Source: Siphonodentalium dalli
Lineage: Eukaryota > Mollusca > Scaphopoda > Gadilida > Siphonodentaliidae
DNA: 64,000 nucleotides
Assembly (NCBI GenBank): GCA_032622095.1
Contig: CP136067.1
Location: 92,556,707-92,620,706, forward strand
Reading direction: 5' to 3'
A program made the translations under genes and the position numbers. Positions 35,100 through 46,774 of the stretch are shown here, one piece after another. Position 1 is the first letter of the stretch. Every line of letters starts with the position of its first letter. The notes below the pieces were generated by a model, which did not search any database, was not told where the DNA came from, and saw only the letters and a list, made by a program, of their open reading frames with translations.

Positions 35100-36714
35100 T
35101 TACATCGGTTACAAGTCAAAATTATCAGACGTGTTTTCTGTCACAAAGTTACATTTGGAAGTCGTTTCAAAAATGCGACGTGTGTTTTGTCACAAAGTTA
35201 CAAATGCTTATCAGAGAATTACTCCAAATAGGAAAATGAAAATATTCCCTCCCATCCTTGTTTCAAAAGGGTTACACAGTTACATTTGCAAGTCGTTTCA
35301 AAAATTTGATGTGTTTTTTGTCACAAAGTTACAAATGCTTAGCAGAGAATTACACCAACTAGAAAAATGAAAATATTCACCCATCCTTGTTTAGAAAGGG
35401 TTACAAAGTTACATTTGCAAGTCGTTTCAAAAAAGCGATGTGTTTTTTGTCACAAAGTTACAAATGCTTATCAGAGAATTACTCCAACTAGGAAAATGAA
35501 AATATTTCACCCATCCTTGTTTAAAAAGGGTTACAAAGTTACATCTGCAAGTCGTTTAAAAAATCCGACTTTCTTTTTTGTCACTTAGTTACAAATACTT
35601 ATCAGAGAATAACCGGAACTAAAAACATGAAAATATTTCTCCTATCCTTGTTTAAAAAGGTTTGCAAGTTACATTTTGGAAATCGTATCAAAAATCCGAC
35701 GTGTTTTTGTCACATATTTACAAATGGGCTTCAACATCTTAAGGTCCCATCATAAAAATGGGTATGTGCCTATATCGTTGGATTCTGGCATATAATATGG
35801 AGATTGGGACATATCAGGACCGTCCTGCATCTGTACATGGCTCACGTATAGTTTACTTAGGTTTAAACTGCACTGGCTCAAATTAGGGGTTCACCATTTT
35901 AAGGGTCCATCATAGAAAATTGTTATGTGCCTATATCTTTGGATTATGGGCATACAAGTTGGATACTGGGACATATCTGGACCCTCCTGCATCTCGACAT
36001 GACTCAGGTATAGCTGACATAGGTTTTCGCTGCACGGGCTCAAATTTGGGGTTCTCCATTTTAAGGGACCATCATAAAATCGCTGATTCGCATTCTCAAC
36101 AACGTTATATCCCTTATAAAAAAATATTTTCATTTTTCTAGTTGGAGTTATTCTATGATAAGCACTGGTAACTTTGTGACAAAAAACACGTCGAATTTTT
36201 TAAACGACTTGCAAATGTAACTTTGTAACCGTTTTTAAACAAGGATATGTGAAATATTTTCATTTTTATGGTTGGAGTAATTCCCTGATACCCCTTTGTA
36301 ACTTTGTGACAAAAACACGGCGCATTTTTGAAACGACTTCCAAGTGTAACTTTGTAACCATTTTTAAACAAGGATAGGTGAAATATTTTCATTTTTCAAG
36401 TTGCTGTTATTCTCTGACAAGCATTTGTAACTATGTGACAAAAAACACGTCGGATTTTTTAAACGACTTCCAAATGTAACTGTGTAACCCTTTTTAAACA
36501 AGGATAGGTGAAATATTTTAATTTTTCTAGTTGCGGTTATTCTCTGATAAGCATTTGTAACTATGTGACAAAAAACACGTCGGATTTTTGAAGCGACTTC
36601 CAAATGTAACTTTGTAACCCTTTTTTAAACAAGGATAGGTGAAATATTTTCATTTTTATAGTTGGAGTAATTCTCTGATAAGCGACTTGCAAATGCAACT
36701 TTGTAGTCTCTTTT
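35100..36714. mobile_element. Fold-back element 1 with tandem-repeat arms
   Basis: Left arm: about five head-to-tail 131-bp monomers (TTTTTTGTCACAAAGTTACA, AATGCTTATCAGAGAATTAC, AGGAAAATGAAAATATTTC, CATCCTTGTTTAAAAAGGGT). Right arm (36110-36714): the same monomers inverted. Centre (35725-36105): two direct copies of a 161-bp repeat (TATGTGCCTATATC at 35763 and 35924). No coding sequence. Overall this is a long inverted repeat whose arms are satellites. Confidence 0.85.
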
Positions 36715-36715
36715 A

Positions 36716-36879
36716 AACTCGTTCCCACCATAGTTATTCTTACAACGACTTCTTCTCAAATTTCATTGGTCCGAATGGGTTCATATTTGGTACAAACGGT
36801 CCTTGGGGGACTGTGATTCAGATTGTTCAAATGAGGTCACTGGGTTGAATTTGGGCGGAGCCAGTAACATAACTCCAAA
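36716..36879 (+). repeat. AGCTCACC-family repeat, 3-prime half only
   Basis: Matches the second half of the family (AACTCTTTCCC...ATAGTAATTCTTACAACGAC through GGGCGGAGCC.GTAACATAACT). It sits exactly between the two fold-back elements. Confidence 0.75.
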
Positions 36880-36889
36880 AAAAACGTTA

Positions 36890-38722
36890 CATTAGGAAAT
36901 CTTTTTTTAAAATGTGACGTGTTTTTAGTTACATAGTTACATTTGGAAGTCGTTAAAAAAATGCGATGTGTTTTTTGTCACAAAGTTACAAATGCTTATC
37001 AGAGAATTACTCCAAATAGGAAAATGAAAATATTTCCTCCCATCCTTGTTTAAAAAGGGTTACACAGTTACATTTGCAAGTCGTTTCAAAAATGCGATGT
37101 GTTTTTTGTCACAAAGTTACAAATGCTTATCAGAGAATTACTCCAAATAGGAAAATGAAAATATTTCCTCCCATCCTTGTTTAAAAAGGGTTACACAGTT
37201 ACATTTGCAAGTCGTTTCAAAAATGCGATGTGTTTTTTGTCACAAAGTTACAAATGCTTATCAGAGAATTACTCCAAATAGGAAAATGAAAATATTTCCT
37301 CCCATCCTTGTTTAAAAAGGGTTACAGAGTTACATTTGCAAGTCGTTTCAAAAATGCGATGTGTTTTTTGTCACAAAGTTACAAATGCTTAGCAGAGAAT
37401 TACTCCAACTAGAAAAATGAAAATATTTACCCATCCTTGTTTAGAAAGGGTTACAATGTTACATTTGCAAGTCGTTTCAAAAATGCGATGTGTTTTTTGT
37501 CACAAAGTTACAAATGCTTAGCAGAGAATTACTCCAACTAGGAAAATGAAAATATTTCACCCATCCTTGTTTAAAAAGGTTTACAAAGTTACATTTGCAA
37601 GACGTTTAAAAAATCCGACTTTATTTTTTGTCACATAGTTACAAAATAAATGCTTTTCAGAGAATAACCGGAACTAAAGAAATGAAAATATTTCTCCTAT
37701 CCTTGTTAAAAATGGTTACAAAGTTACATTTTGGATGTCGTATCAAAAATCCGACGTGTTTTTTGTCACATATTTACAAATGGGCTACAACATTTTAAGA
37801 TCCGATCATAAAATGGGTATGTGCCTATATCGTTGGATTCTGGCATATAATATGGATGCTGGGACATATCAGGACCGTCCTGCATCTGGACATGGCTCAC
37901 GTATAGTTTACTTAGGTTTAAACTGCACTGGCTCAAATTAGGGGTTCACCATTTTAAGGGTCCATCATAGAAGATTGTTATGTGCCTATATCTTTGGATT
38001 CTGGGCATATAAGTTGGATACTGGGACATATCTGGACCCTCCTGCATCTCGACATAACTCAGGTATAGCTGACATAGGTTTTCACTGCACGAGCTAAAAT
38101 TTGGGGTTCTCCATCATAAAATCGCCAATTCACATTCTCAACAACGTTATATCCCTTTTAAACAAATATTTTCATTTTTCTAGTTGGAGTTATTCTATGA
38201 TAAGCACTGGTAACTTTGTGACAAAAAACGCGTCGGATTTTTGAAACGGCTTCCAAATGTAACTTTGTAACCCTTTTTAAACAAGGATAGGTGAAATATT
38301 TTCAATTTCTGGTTGGAGTAATTCTCGGATAAGCATTGGTAACTTTGTGACAAAATACACGTCGGATTTTTGAAACGGCTTCCAAATGTAACTTTGTAAC
38401 CCTTTTTAAACAAGGATGTGTGAAATATTTTCATTTTTATAGTTGGAGTTATTCTCTGATAAGCATTTGTAACTTTGTGACAAAAACACGTCGGATTTTT
38501 GAAACGACTTTCAAATGTAACTTTGTAACCCTTTTTTTAGCAAGGATAGGTGAACTATTTTCATGTTTCTCTTGTTGCGGATTTTCGCAGATAAGCATTT
38601 GTAACTATGTGACAAAAAACACGTCAGATTTTTTAAACGACTTCCAAATGTAACATTGTAACACTTTTTAAAAAAACGTCGGATTTTTGCAACGACTTGC
38701 AAATGTAACTTTGTAACCCTTT
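36890..38722. mobile_element. Fold-back element 2 with tandem-repeat arms
   Basis: Second copy of the structure at 35100: direct arm 36930-37790 (131-bp spacing of AAATGCTTATCAG at 36990, 37121, 37252), centre 37795-38130 with the same 161-bp pair, inverted arm 38150-38722. The direct arm contains more, and more homogeneous, monomers than in element 1. Confidence 0.85.
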
Positions 38723-38724
38723 TT

Positions 38725-39098
38725 AGCTCACCTGAGACGAAGTCTCCGTTGGAGCTATAGTCATCACTCCTCGTCCGTCGTCCGTACGTCCGTCCGTTCG
38801 TCAAGAATAATATTCTCCTCCCGAACCGTAAGACGGAATGGGTTCATATTAGGCGTGGATGTCCCCTAGATGAATCGCATTCAGATTTGTTCAAATGGGG
38901 TCAGCCGGTCAAATAGTTGCGAAGCTAGGACCATAACTCTTTCCCACAATAGTAATTCTTACAACGACTTCTTCTCAAATTTCATTAGGCCGAATGGGTT
39001 CATATTTTGTACAAAGGGTCCTTTGGGGATTGTGATTCAGATTTGCTCAAATGAGGTCACTGGGTCGAATATGGGCGGAGCCTGTAACATTAACTAAA
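38725..39098 (+). repeat. AGCTCACCTGAGACGAAG-family dispersed repeat, copy 2
   Basis: Full-length copy (TAGCTCACCTGAGACGAAGT through GGGCGGAGCCTGTAACATT), starting right at the end of fold-back element 2. Confidence 0.85.
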
Positions 39099-39503
39099 AC
39101 AAATGTTTGTTATATTCGGATTTTTGGAATTTTCACATTGTTCAATTTACCAAACAAAAAAATAACCTTTTAAACATGTTATAAAGTTTGAAAAAAAATG
39201 AAACCATTATAACATCTGCAGAGTCATGAAATTTTAATCTGTAATGAAATTACGGAAACATTCTATTACCCATCCCCCTCCCACATGGTCCTGACCAACC
39301 CCTACCACCCCCCACCCTACCCCAACCGACATCCCTTCCAACCGATATCATCTCCAACTTCCAACTTTAATAACTGTTCTATCCAGACCAGATATATATT
39401 TCTGCAGGGAGACGGAGAGAGACACGGGTCTTTAATCTAGATTACAATAATATATGTCATCTGGCAACTTCTGTAAACAACACTGCTAGCAATTTAAAAC
39501 AAA

Positions 39504-39951
39504 CAGCCTGAATTTAGTGTGTCTGACATTTGCAGAATGAGGTCACCAGAAGGTGAATTTAGTGTTGCTACCCCGTATATCAGGCAAGCATAACCAAATA
39601 CACCCTCCAGGGACCTAATTCTTCTCAGGCATCATCTTCTGGGAAGTATCTTAAGTATCAAATAGAAATTTTGTTTTAGTTACTTTTTGACTTTTCCCCT
39701 TCTGTTCAGTTTCTATGTCCCCCTAATTAGCAGAAGATAAAATGCATAATTGAGGTGCTCAATGGGTATGCATTACAAACTTCAACTGTAGAACTTCAAT
39801 CTGTTCATAGGTTTCCCATGGCTGTTGGTGCCTAATCAGACTGAGGATGAATCCGGAGATGATAGCCCGCCTTGCGGAATAGTGTCATTAAATTTACCTT
39901 TTGGGAATCTCATTCTGCAAATGTCAGACACACTATATTCAGACTTGGCTG
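39504..39951. mobile_element. MITE with ~40-bp or longer inverted repeats
   Basis: CAGCCTGAATTTAGTGTGTC at the left and, reverse-complemented, CAGCCAAGTCTGAATATAGTGTG at the right, continuing through TGACATTTGCAGAATGAG; 448 bp. No coding sequence. Confidence 0.75.
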
Positions 39952-40039
39952 AAATATTATTTTTTTAACCACCACTTATCCAGATGAAATCATACCCTGC
40001 TTTTTTAAAGACAAATTGGGGGTATATTGGATTGAATTT

Positions 40040-40364
40040 GTCTTCTTGTCTGTCAGGCGGTCCTTCCACCGTCTGTCTGTTGGGATGTCTATCCATCCGT
40101 TTATCAACAATTGTTATCCTCTCCATATTAAAGTCCAAATATGTTTATATATTTCAGTATGCATGTTCCCTAGGTGACTCACAATCAGATTTGTTCAAAT
40201 CAGTTCATCAGATCAAATAGGAGCGAAGCTAGGGCTATAACTCTTTCCCTCCATAGTAAATATTAAAATAATATCTTCCCAAGAACCGTTGAGCCTATAT
40301 TAGCTTATATTTGGCATGGATTGTACTTGGGTGGCCGGGTTCAGATTTGTTCAAATGGGGTCAT
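40040..40364 (+). repeat. AGCTCACC-family repeat, degenerate copy
   Basis: It lacks the palindromic head but keeps the GTCCGTCC-like stretch, CATGTTCCCTAGGTGACTCA, CAGATTTGTTCAAAT, GCGAAGCTAGGGCTATAACT and the second half up to GTTCAAATGGGGTCA. Confidence 0.65.
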
Positions 40365-40365
40365 T

Positions 40366-40494
40366 TTTAGGAAATGAGGTCCCAAGAGGGTGAATTCGTT
40401 GATACTATTCCACCTTGGAGAATAGAGTAATTAAACTTACCTTTTGGGGACCTTTTTCTGCAAAGGTCAGACACACTAAATACAGACTTGGCTG
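40366..40494. mobile_element. Short derivative of the 39504 MITE
   Basis: GAAATGAGGTCCCAAGAGGG opposes CTTTTGGGGACCTTTTTCTG; the right end keeps CAAAGGTCAGACACACTAAA and ACTTGGCTG. An internally deleted hairpin relative, truncated on the left. Confidence 0.6.
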
Positions 40495-40574
40495 TTCCAA
40501 TATTATTTTCTTAACCACCACTTATCCCTATTGGATATTGGGGGGTATATTGATATTACTAGATGAATGGATCT

Positions 40575-41232
40575 CATAGATGGGATTCACATTTGTAATA
40601 ATAGGGGCAGAGATAAGAGATTTAACTCTCCTCTATCCTGTTTTGTACTGGTATAATATTGATTTCTAGGCAGTATGTTGGGGGCAATGTTTGAGGCAAT
40701 GGGAAGGAGTGTAAAGGGGTGAAGTCTTGGCCCCCTACTTTTATAAAAAAAATTGAACAGTTGAAAATTTCATGCATGATACAACATTAGTTGTAGATTA
40801 GATGTTCACATCAAAAATAGGTTAGAATTGTTCTCATAGTTTGGTTTGATTTTCCAACATGTATGTTTTTAAACCAACCGTCCATATGTTCCTACTTCAG
40901 GTTAAACTGTTGGACCAAATTGGCCACAAATTTTAACTTTATGGGGTTTGTAATTTTCAAACGTTTGAGAGCTTGACGTACTGGTACCAGTTGTAAAATT
41001 CAACCTAAGAGGGATGTGCAAAAGAATTTTTGTGAACCTAGTACTGTGGTATGGTTGTCTTCTTTAAAAGGTAAGAGGTTGGAGGTTTGTTAGTGGTGTG
41101 CAATTATAAATTTCAAGTTGAAGAGCCCTGCTCATCTGAGAACCTCCAGCTATGTACATGTTGAGAACTACTTGTCTTAAGTGATATTGTCATGTACTGA
41201 CTCTTGTAGCCTTCAGAGTCCCAGTCTTCTCA
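40575..41232 (+). repeat. Dispersed ~0.7-kb repeat, copy 2
   Basis: Collinear with 19798-20525: GGGGCAGAGATAAG, GATGTTCACATCAAAAATAG, TTAAACTGTTGGACCAAA, GAGAGCTTGACGTACTG, GGATGTGCAAAAGAA, GTTGAGAACTACTTGTC and TTCAGAGTCCCAGTCTTCT. Same orientation as copy 1. Confidence 0.75.
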
Positions 41233-42280
41233 ATATATACAGTCTGGTGGGCGATCCAGTCATTGACTGTCTTGTTTGCATTATAGCAGATGAATTCTTG
41301 CAATAGCTCATTGGTCTCATTGCTTGCTGATATCTTCGCAAAATATAGAAAACAAAAACAAAAACAAATGATGGAATTGCCAGACGTGATATGTTGCTGC
41401 TATTTTAGATTTTAGAGCTAATTATGATGTAGGTTCTTAGCCCTGAATTAATGATACCGATCACAATGCCAATTTGTATTGTAGGACTTAATGGAAATAC
41501 ATATGTTTCAATCAAACACAGCATCTCCATCATGTTGACATCAATTAACAATAATATCAAATGGTTTTCTGTTGTTCGTTGATGTAAACATGATTCTGTG
41601 ATTCATTGTAAAACAGAGGAAGGCTTTTGGGCCGAAAGTGTTAAAGTTGAGCAAATTAATTTATTCTTACATGATTACTACGACTGATGATTACTGGCTA
41701 TCCATACCTACTGGACTTCAGTTCAAAATAGGCTAGTGTTGTCAGAAAGCCAGTCTCGAAGCAGTAAATTTTCATTTTAAATACGACAGCTCAAACGAAG
41801 GTTTGAGTTTAGTGACAAGTCAAATGAAGATTTGAGTTTATGCAAACAACCTGTTCCAATCATCAATTTGCACTATAATTTGATTGTTTATGATTACTGG
41901 GAATATTATTCATATAATTAGATTGCAACATTATGTATGTATTCTGTGTGAGCTTTGTCGTCATATGAATCATTTTGTATTGACCATTTTAACGAATAGA
42001 GAAATCTTTCTAAACTTGTATTATGTTATGTTGTCCAGAAACTTGTTTAAATAGTATCACTGAATAACATATACTAACTGCTGAATACAGAAATATTTAT
42101 TAGTTCTGAGATTTGATTTTGGGTCTATGAAAATGAATTTTGTTTTATGTCTATTTCTCTAAGTTTCAGATGTTGGTTTCTCTTAGAAACTTCAGGATCT
42201 TTCATAATAGATTTTATAGAGTAAAATCCTTGCCGGCTGTGATATGATTATTATAATATAATTTTGACCTGATTTTGTTT
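41233..42280. other. Unassigned DNA
   Basis: AT-rich; an AAAAC run near 41350. A short near-direct repeat CAAA.GAAG.TTTGAGTTTA occurs near 41790-41840. No gene recognised. Confidence 0.55.
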
Positions 42281-42282
42281 CT

Positions 42283-42660
42283 AGCTCACCTGAGACGAAG
42301 TCTCCGGTGGAGCTATAGTCATCACTCCTCGTCCGTCGTCCGTCCATCCGTCCGTCCGTCAACAATTATTTTAACTTCTTCTCCTCTGGAACCATAAGAC
42401 CAAATGGGTTCATATTTGGTGTGGATGTTCCCTATGTAACTCACATTCAGATTTGTTCAAATGAGGTCATTGGGTCAAATAGTTGCGAAACCATGACCAT
42501 AACCCATTCCCTCCATAGTAATTCTTTTAAACATCTTCTCAACTACCATCAGGCCAAATGGGTTCATATTTGGTATGAAGGATCCATGTGTGACTGGGGT
42601 TCAGCTTTGTTTAAATGAGGTCACTGGGTCAAATTTGGGCGGGGCCAGGGACATAACTCC
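42283..42660 (+). repeat. AGCTCACCTGAGACGAAG-family dispersed repeat, copy 3
   Basis: Best-preserved copy: AGCTCACCTGAGACGAAGTC, CTCCGGTGGAGCTATAGTCA, (CCGT) run, and two tandem half-units each with GGTTCATATTTGGT, ending GGCGGGGCCAGGGACATAAC. Confidence 0.85.
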
Positions 42661-42715
42661 AAAAAACAATTAAGTTTTCTTTTATTTAACTCCATGGTCA
42701 ATTATATATATATAC

Positions 42716-43684
42716 TAGAAGGTGACCCGACTTCGTCCGGGCTTTGACATTGAATTGACCATTTTGAAGGTCAAGGTCAGGTGGGGTCACGAATTGACCC
42801 GTTCAAAACACTCCCTGGAAACAATTACCAATCCGTCTGGCCGTTTTCCAACACCAACACCCCAAAAATGGTGGAAATTGGCCCAGCGGATACCGGGAAA
42901 TCGGCCCAGCGGATACCGAGATACCCTATGTATCAAATTTCGTCCGTAAATATCCGCCAGTTTTACCCGATTTGATTTCCACTAAAGTATATACACACGC
43001 TCATTAATTATCAAGCTTCAACGTAAAGATAAATCAGCATTGTGTGGTCAATTTTAACTAATTATTTTCTCGCAGTCAAAATTGAACAATATCGATGTTG
43101 TTGACATTGACGGCTTGGGGCCACCGGCAGATTCCATTTCGCAACAACGGAATAGCATTTCAGCTAAATGGATTCTTGGATGAGATTCCAGACCCGGGGG
43201 TAAATGTAAACGGCTTGAGCCTATGCGTGGTGTGAATATACAAAGAATAAATCTATCGACAATAGACCTAAGAATATTAGCTGTAACAAAATTTATATAT
43301 CAGAAATTGTAATAAATGATATATTTTGGGATAGATACACGATTTTTAATAGCCTGCAAATAGACAATATATATTGTAAATGCTATAATTTTGGGAAAAA
43401 TACACGATGCGTAATTTCTTGCTTACGTTCGTCGACGTATGAATATAGAGTTATCCTCCCTGCATCGCAGTGCTAAATGGCGTGATTAGCACTGCGGATC
43501 CCGAGATATGAGTTTTGAAGGTCAAGGTGACGTCGCACGGACAAATTAATAGGCCTATGTTACTCCTGGCCCGAAAATACCCCCACATACCAAGTTTCAT
43601 CAAAATCGGGTCGGCCGTTTTCGAGTTCATCGATTACAAACAAACAAACAAACAAACAGATCTTCCAAAATATATAATAGATAA
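42716..43684 (+). mobile_element. Non-autonomous RTE-like retroelement
   Basis: It starts in AAGGTGACCCGACTTCGTCC and AAGGTCAAGGTCA. The end resembles RTE-type non-LTR tails: CCAAGTTTCATCAAAATCGG, GGCCGTTTTCGAGTTCATC, then CAAACAAACAAACAAACA and a short AT tail. No ORF of note. The middle (42980-43440) is AT-rich, and AT dinucleotides follow to 43708. Confidence 0.6.
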
Positions 43685-43708
43685 ATATATATATATATAT
43701 ATATATAT

Positions 43709-44029
43709 TGTTCCCCCACCCCGTGGCCCTTTACTCATGTTCACTGCTTCTGTCACCCTGGTCCCAAAAATAATATTTAATCAAATTCTTGACAGAGAAT
43801 CATTAATAAGAAGCATTTACTTTGGCACTAACTGTATGCGGGGTATGTAAAGAACATTTCATGCACTGGTGTTTATTATTTACTCAAACCATTCAATCTC
43901 GTACCGTATCCTGGTGATCAACATATCATCGTGAAAATAGGTTCATATAGGACCTAAATAGTCACACAATGTTCATTTGGAGCTTATTTGATTCTGAAAT
44001 AAGCTCATATATGACTTATACCCGTTATG
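43709..44029. other. Unassigned DNA before the LINE
   Basis: No gene recognised. Whether part of it is the missing 5-prime region of the LINE cannot be decided; no endonuclease motif is visible. Confidence 0.45.
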
Positions 44030-44049
44030 GCATTGAAATGACTTCCTTA

Positions 44050-44935
44050 CCTAATACACTCAGACCAAACTGGCTTTATATCCGGAAGGTATATTGGTGA
44101 AAACAAGACTAATGATAGATATGATGCAATTTACAAAGAAAACCAAGATGCCTGGTCTATTATTGATGATAGATTTTGAGATAGCATTTGACTGGATATC
44201 ATGGAAATTCATATTTGCTGCTATGAAATACTTTAACTTTAGTGAAACATTTATTAATTATATAAGAACTATATACATCTAATCCTCGTCGTGTATAAAT
44301 ATTAATGGGCAGATATCAAACTTCTTCAAACTAGAAAGGGGCTGTAGGCAAGGCGATCCCATATCCCCGTATATTTTGTATTGTGTGCCGAAATCCTCTG
44401 GATTATTGTGAGACAATCGAAGAATATTAACGGAATTGACGTGGGAAATACAAATGTAAGATTGTATCAGTATGCTGATGATACCTCGCTGTTTCTTGAC
44501 GGGTCACCGGAGTCTCTAGAGCAGCAATGCATGTACTTGGAAAATTCAGGCACGTTTCGGGTCTTAAGATAAATTATAATAAAACGCAGGCAGTGTGGAT
44601 TGGTACCAACGCAGATTGTACAGAAACTATATGTGACAGGTGACTGGAATCTGGAGACATTTAAAATGCTTGGCATAGAATTTCACAATGACACTGAACG
44701 TATGATTGATATTAATTTCTCAAAAGGTCTGATCCAATTGAAAAAAACTCTTGTGGCGTGGAGTAAACGCAATCTTACTGTGCTGGGTAGATTAACAGTA
44801 CTAAGATCACTTGATATTTCAAAACTAGTGCACCTTTTCTTAGCGCTACCAAATCCCCCTGACCAATTTATTAAAGATTTGAATAAAACAATGTTCGGTT
44901 TTATTGGGAATAATGGACCTGATAGAATAAATTGA
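44050..44935 (+). pseudogene. LINE reverse transcriptase, frameshifted
   Basis: The motifs are spread over several frames: HSDQTGFISGRYIGEN (from about 44060), then LLLMIDFEIAFDWISWKFI (motif A, Asp kept), RGCRQGDPISPYILYC (about 44336-44385), QYADDTSLFLDGS (catalytic YADD near 44468-44480), then FKMLGIEFHND and LTVLGRLTVLRSLDISKLVH up to the stop at 44933. At least three frame changes separate these blocks. Confidence 0.85.
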
Positions 44936-44983
44936 AAACAACACACCCAAGATTATACCGCGGGCGGATGCAAGAATGCCAAG

Positions 44984-46126
44984 ATGGTTGAAATTAACTC
45001 GTTTATAAATTCTTCGAAAATATCATGGGTTAAACGAGCGATTGCACCACAGTATACATGGGTTTCTGTATTAGAAAATGCATCTATATTTCAAAATTGT
45101 TGGTACCTTATGGCACCTTCCATCCTGAAAAAACAATCCAAATCAATTGATAATAAATTTTGGAAAGATGTGATAAAAGCTTGGATGTTATACTGCGACA
45201 AAATAGAGACGAAACACCAGTGTGACTTTAAATCTTTACCTCTAATTAGCTTGCATTTGGTAGACACTGTCAAATTTGTAGAACCTCGCTTGAAAGTATC
45301 CATGAAGGACAATATGATGTACATATCTGACTTCCAAGACTCGTCCGGAAATTTCTTAACACACGAAGACTTAATTTCATTACAAGGAATAAAACTTGAT
45401 TTCTTGACGTGTAATGGAATTATAAAATCTATAAAAATGCGTGAAACATCCCTAAGTAAAAGCGATAATATACTGTATCCGGTAGTTCCGTTTCAACTGA
45501 AATTTATACTTACACCAAATGGTACTAAATCGGCATATAAATTACTGCTGTCCACAGGATTGCCATATAAACAAATTCGTAAATGGGAAGGCAAATTGAA
45601 CAAAACCCATACTACAGAATGGTGGACCGAGGTGTTCCGCTGTCCGTTCTATCATGCCAATGATATTAAGCTTAAATGGTTCCAGTATAGAATTAACACA
45701 CGCATACTTTGTACGAATAAATTGTTAAAAACAATCAAAATTAATAACCGCGATTCGTGCTCTTTCTGCAAATACAATATTGAATCGATATCGCATATAT
45801 TCTGGGAATGCCCTATTATTCAAACATTCTGGAAAAATGTGGAGATGTGGGTATATAATATCACAAGTTACAGAATGCATTTGATCGTAGAAATGGCAAT
45901 ATTTAGCACTTCGCCCGAGAAAGCGCTTACACATTGGGTACGTTTCTTATTGTTTGTCAGATACCATAGTTATAGATTAAAGTGGAACAACAATACACCA
46001 AATATTAATGGCCTAAAAAGAGAACTAAACGCATATTTTCTGGCAGAACGTGTATCTTACTATAACCAATGTAGATACAAGCAATTCATGCGACGATGGT
46101 CCTATTTAGGACAATTAATTCAATAA
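44984..46126 (+). pseudogene. LINE C-terminal domain with zf-RVT knuckle (380 codons open)
   Basis: Longest open part of the element. The zf-RVT region is near residues 217-285: FRCPFYH, LKWFQYRINTRIL, then C259-x2-C262 and H271-x4-C276 (HIFWEC). The preceding region continues the RT thumb/connection (SWVKRAIAP, WYLMAPSIL). The frame is separate from the upstream RT (stop at 44933) and has no initiation context of its own. Confidence 0.8.
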
Positions 46127-46491
46127 ATTTCTCGTTATGATATATAGTTTTTCATATTGCTGCTCTGAGATATTCCACACTGCCTGCGCGTGTTTATATA
46201 ACAACAATATTACTTTAATATGACATATATAGACATCCCGATATAGATTTTCCAACAAAAAAACAAACAACCCATTATTATTTCAAATGACCATTGACTA
46301 TATACACCTGTGTATTTATATATGCCCTTCCCAACCTACCCCTCCCCACAAATTTAAAAAACAGACAAAAAGGCGGCAAAACATTTGATAAGTAATATGT
46401 CTAAATTGTATAAGATGTATATGTATTTGTTCTATGTTTCTTTTCTTACCCTGGAATTATTTTGTCTGAATAAAAATATTATAAATACAAG

Positions 46492-46770
46492 TTTCCTGCG
46501 AGCAACGTAGGGTACTTTGTTTGCGGTCACATGATACTGTGGCATCCCCCATTGCTCATTCTGATGAGGGCACCATAACACAATTTCACACAAACCTCAC
46601 AATTTAGAGTATTAATTCTCAGTTTACAAAACAAAAGCAGAATAACATACATGCAAGCAGTACCATTTCTATGACACATGCTTCGCGAAAATATACAACA
46701 ACTTTCGTCCGTTTAATGATCATTAAAATGTTTGCTAGGCTCACAAGTATTAACAAGGGTTGCGCATCAA
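46492..46770. other. Unassigned DNA
   Basis: Begins directly after the LINE 3-prime end. No target-site duplication could be matched because the element's start is undefined. Confidence 0.45.
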
Positions 46771-46774
46771 AGAT

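Larger units (their letters stand above)
44030..46491 (+). mobile_element. 5-prime-truncated LINE, L1/Tx1-like
   Basis: It contains a decayed reverse transcriptase followed by a long C-terminal region with a zf-RVT zinc knuckle and a ~360-bp 3-prime UTR ending near GAATAAAAATATTATAAATA (46468-46487). The endonuclease and ORF1 are absent, so it is a 5-prime truncated, dead insertion. Clade assignment is by motif pattern. Confidence 0.8.

Noticed and set aside
44381-44572. A host gene containing YADD
   Set aside because: It is part of the frameshifted LINE reverse transcriptase, as neighbouring RT motifs in other frames show.
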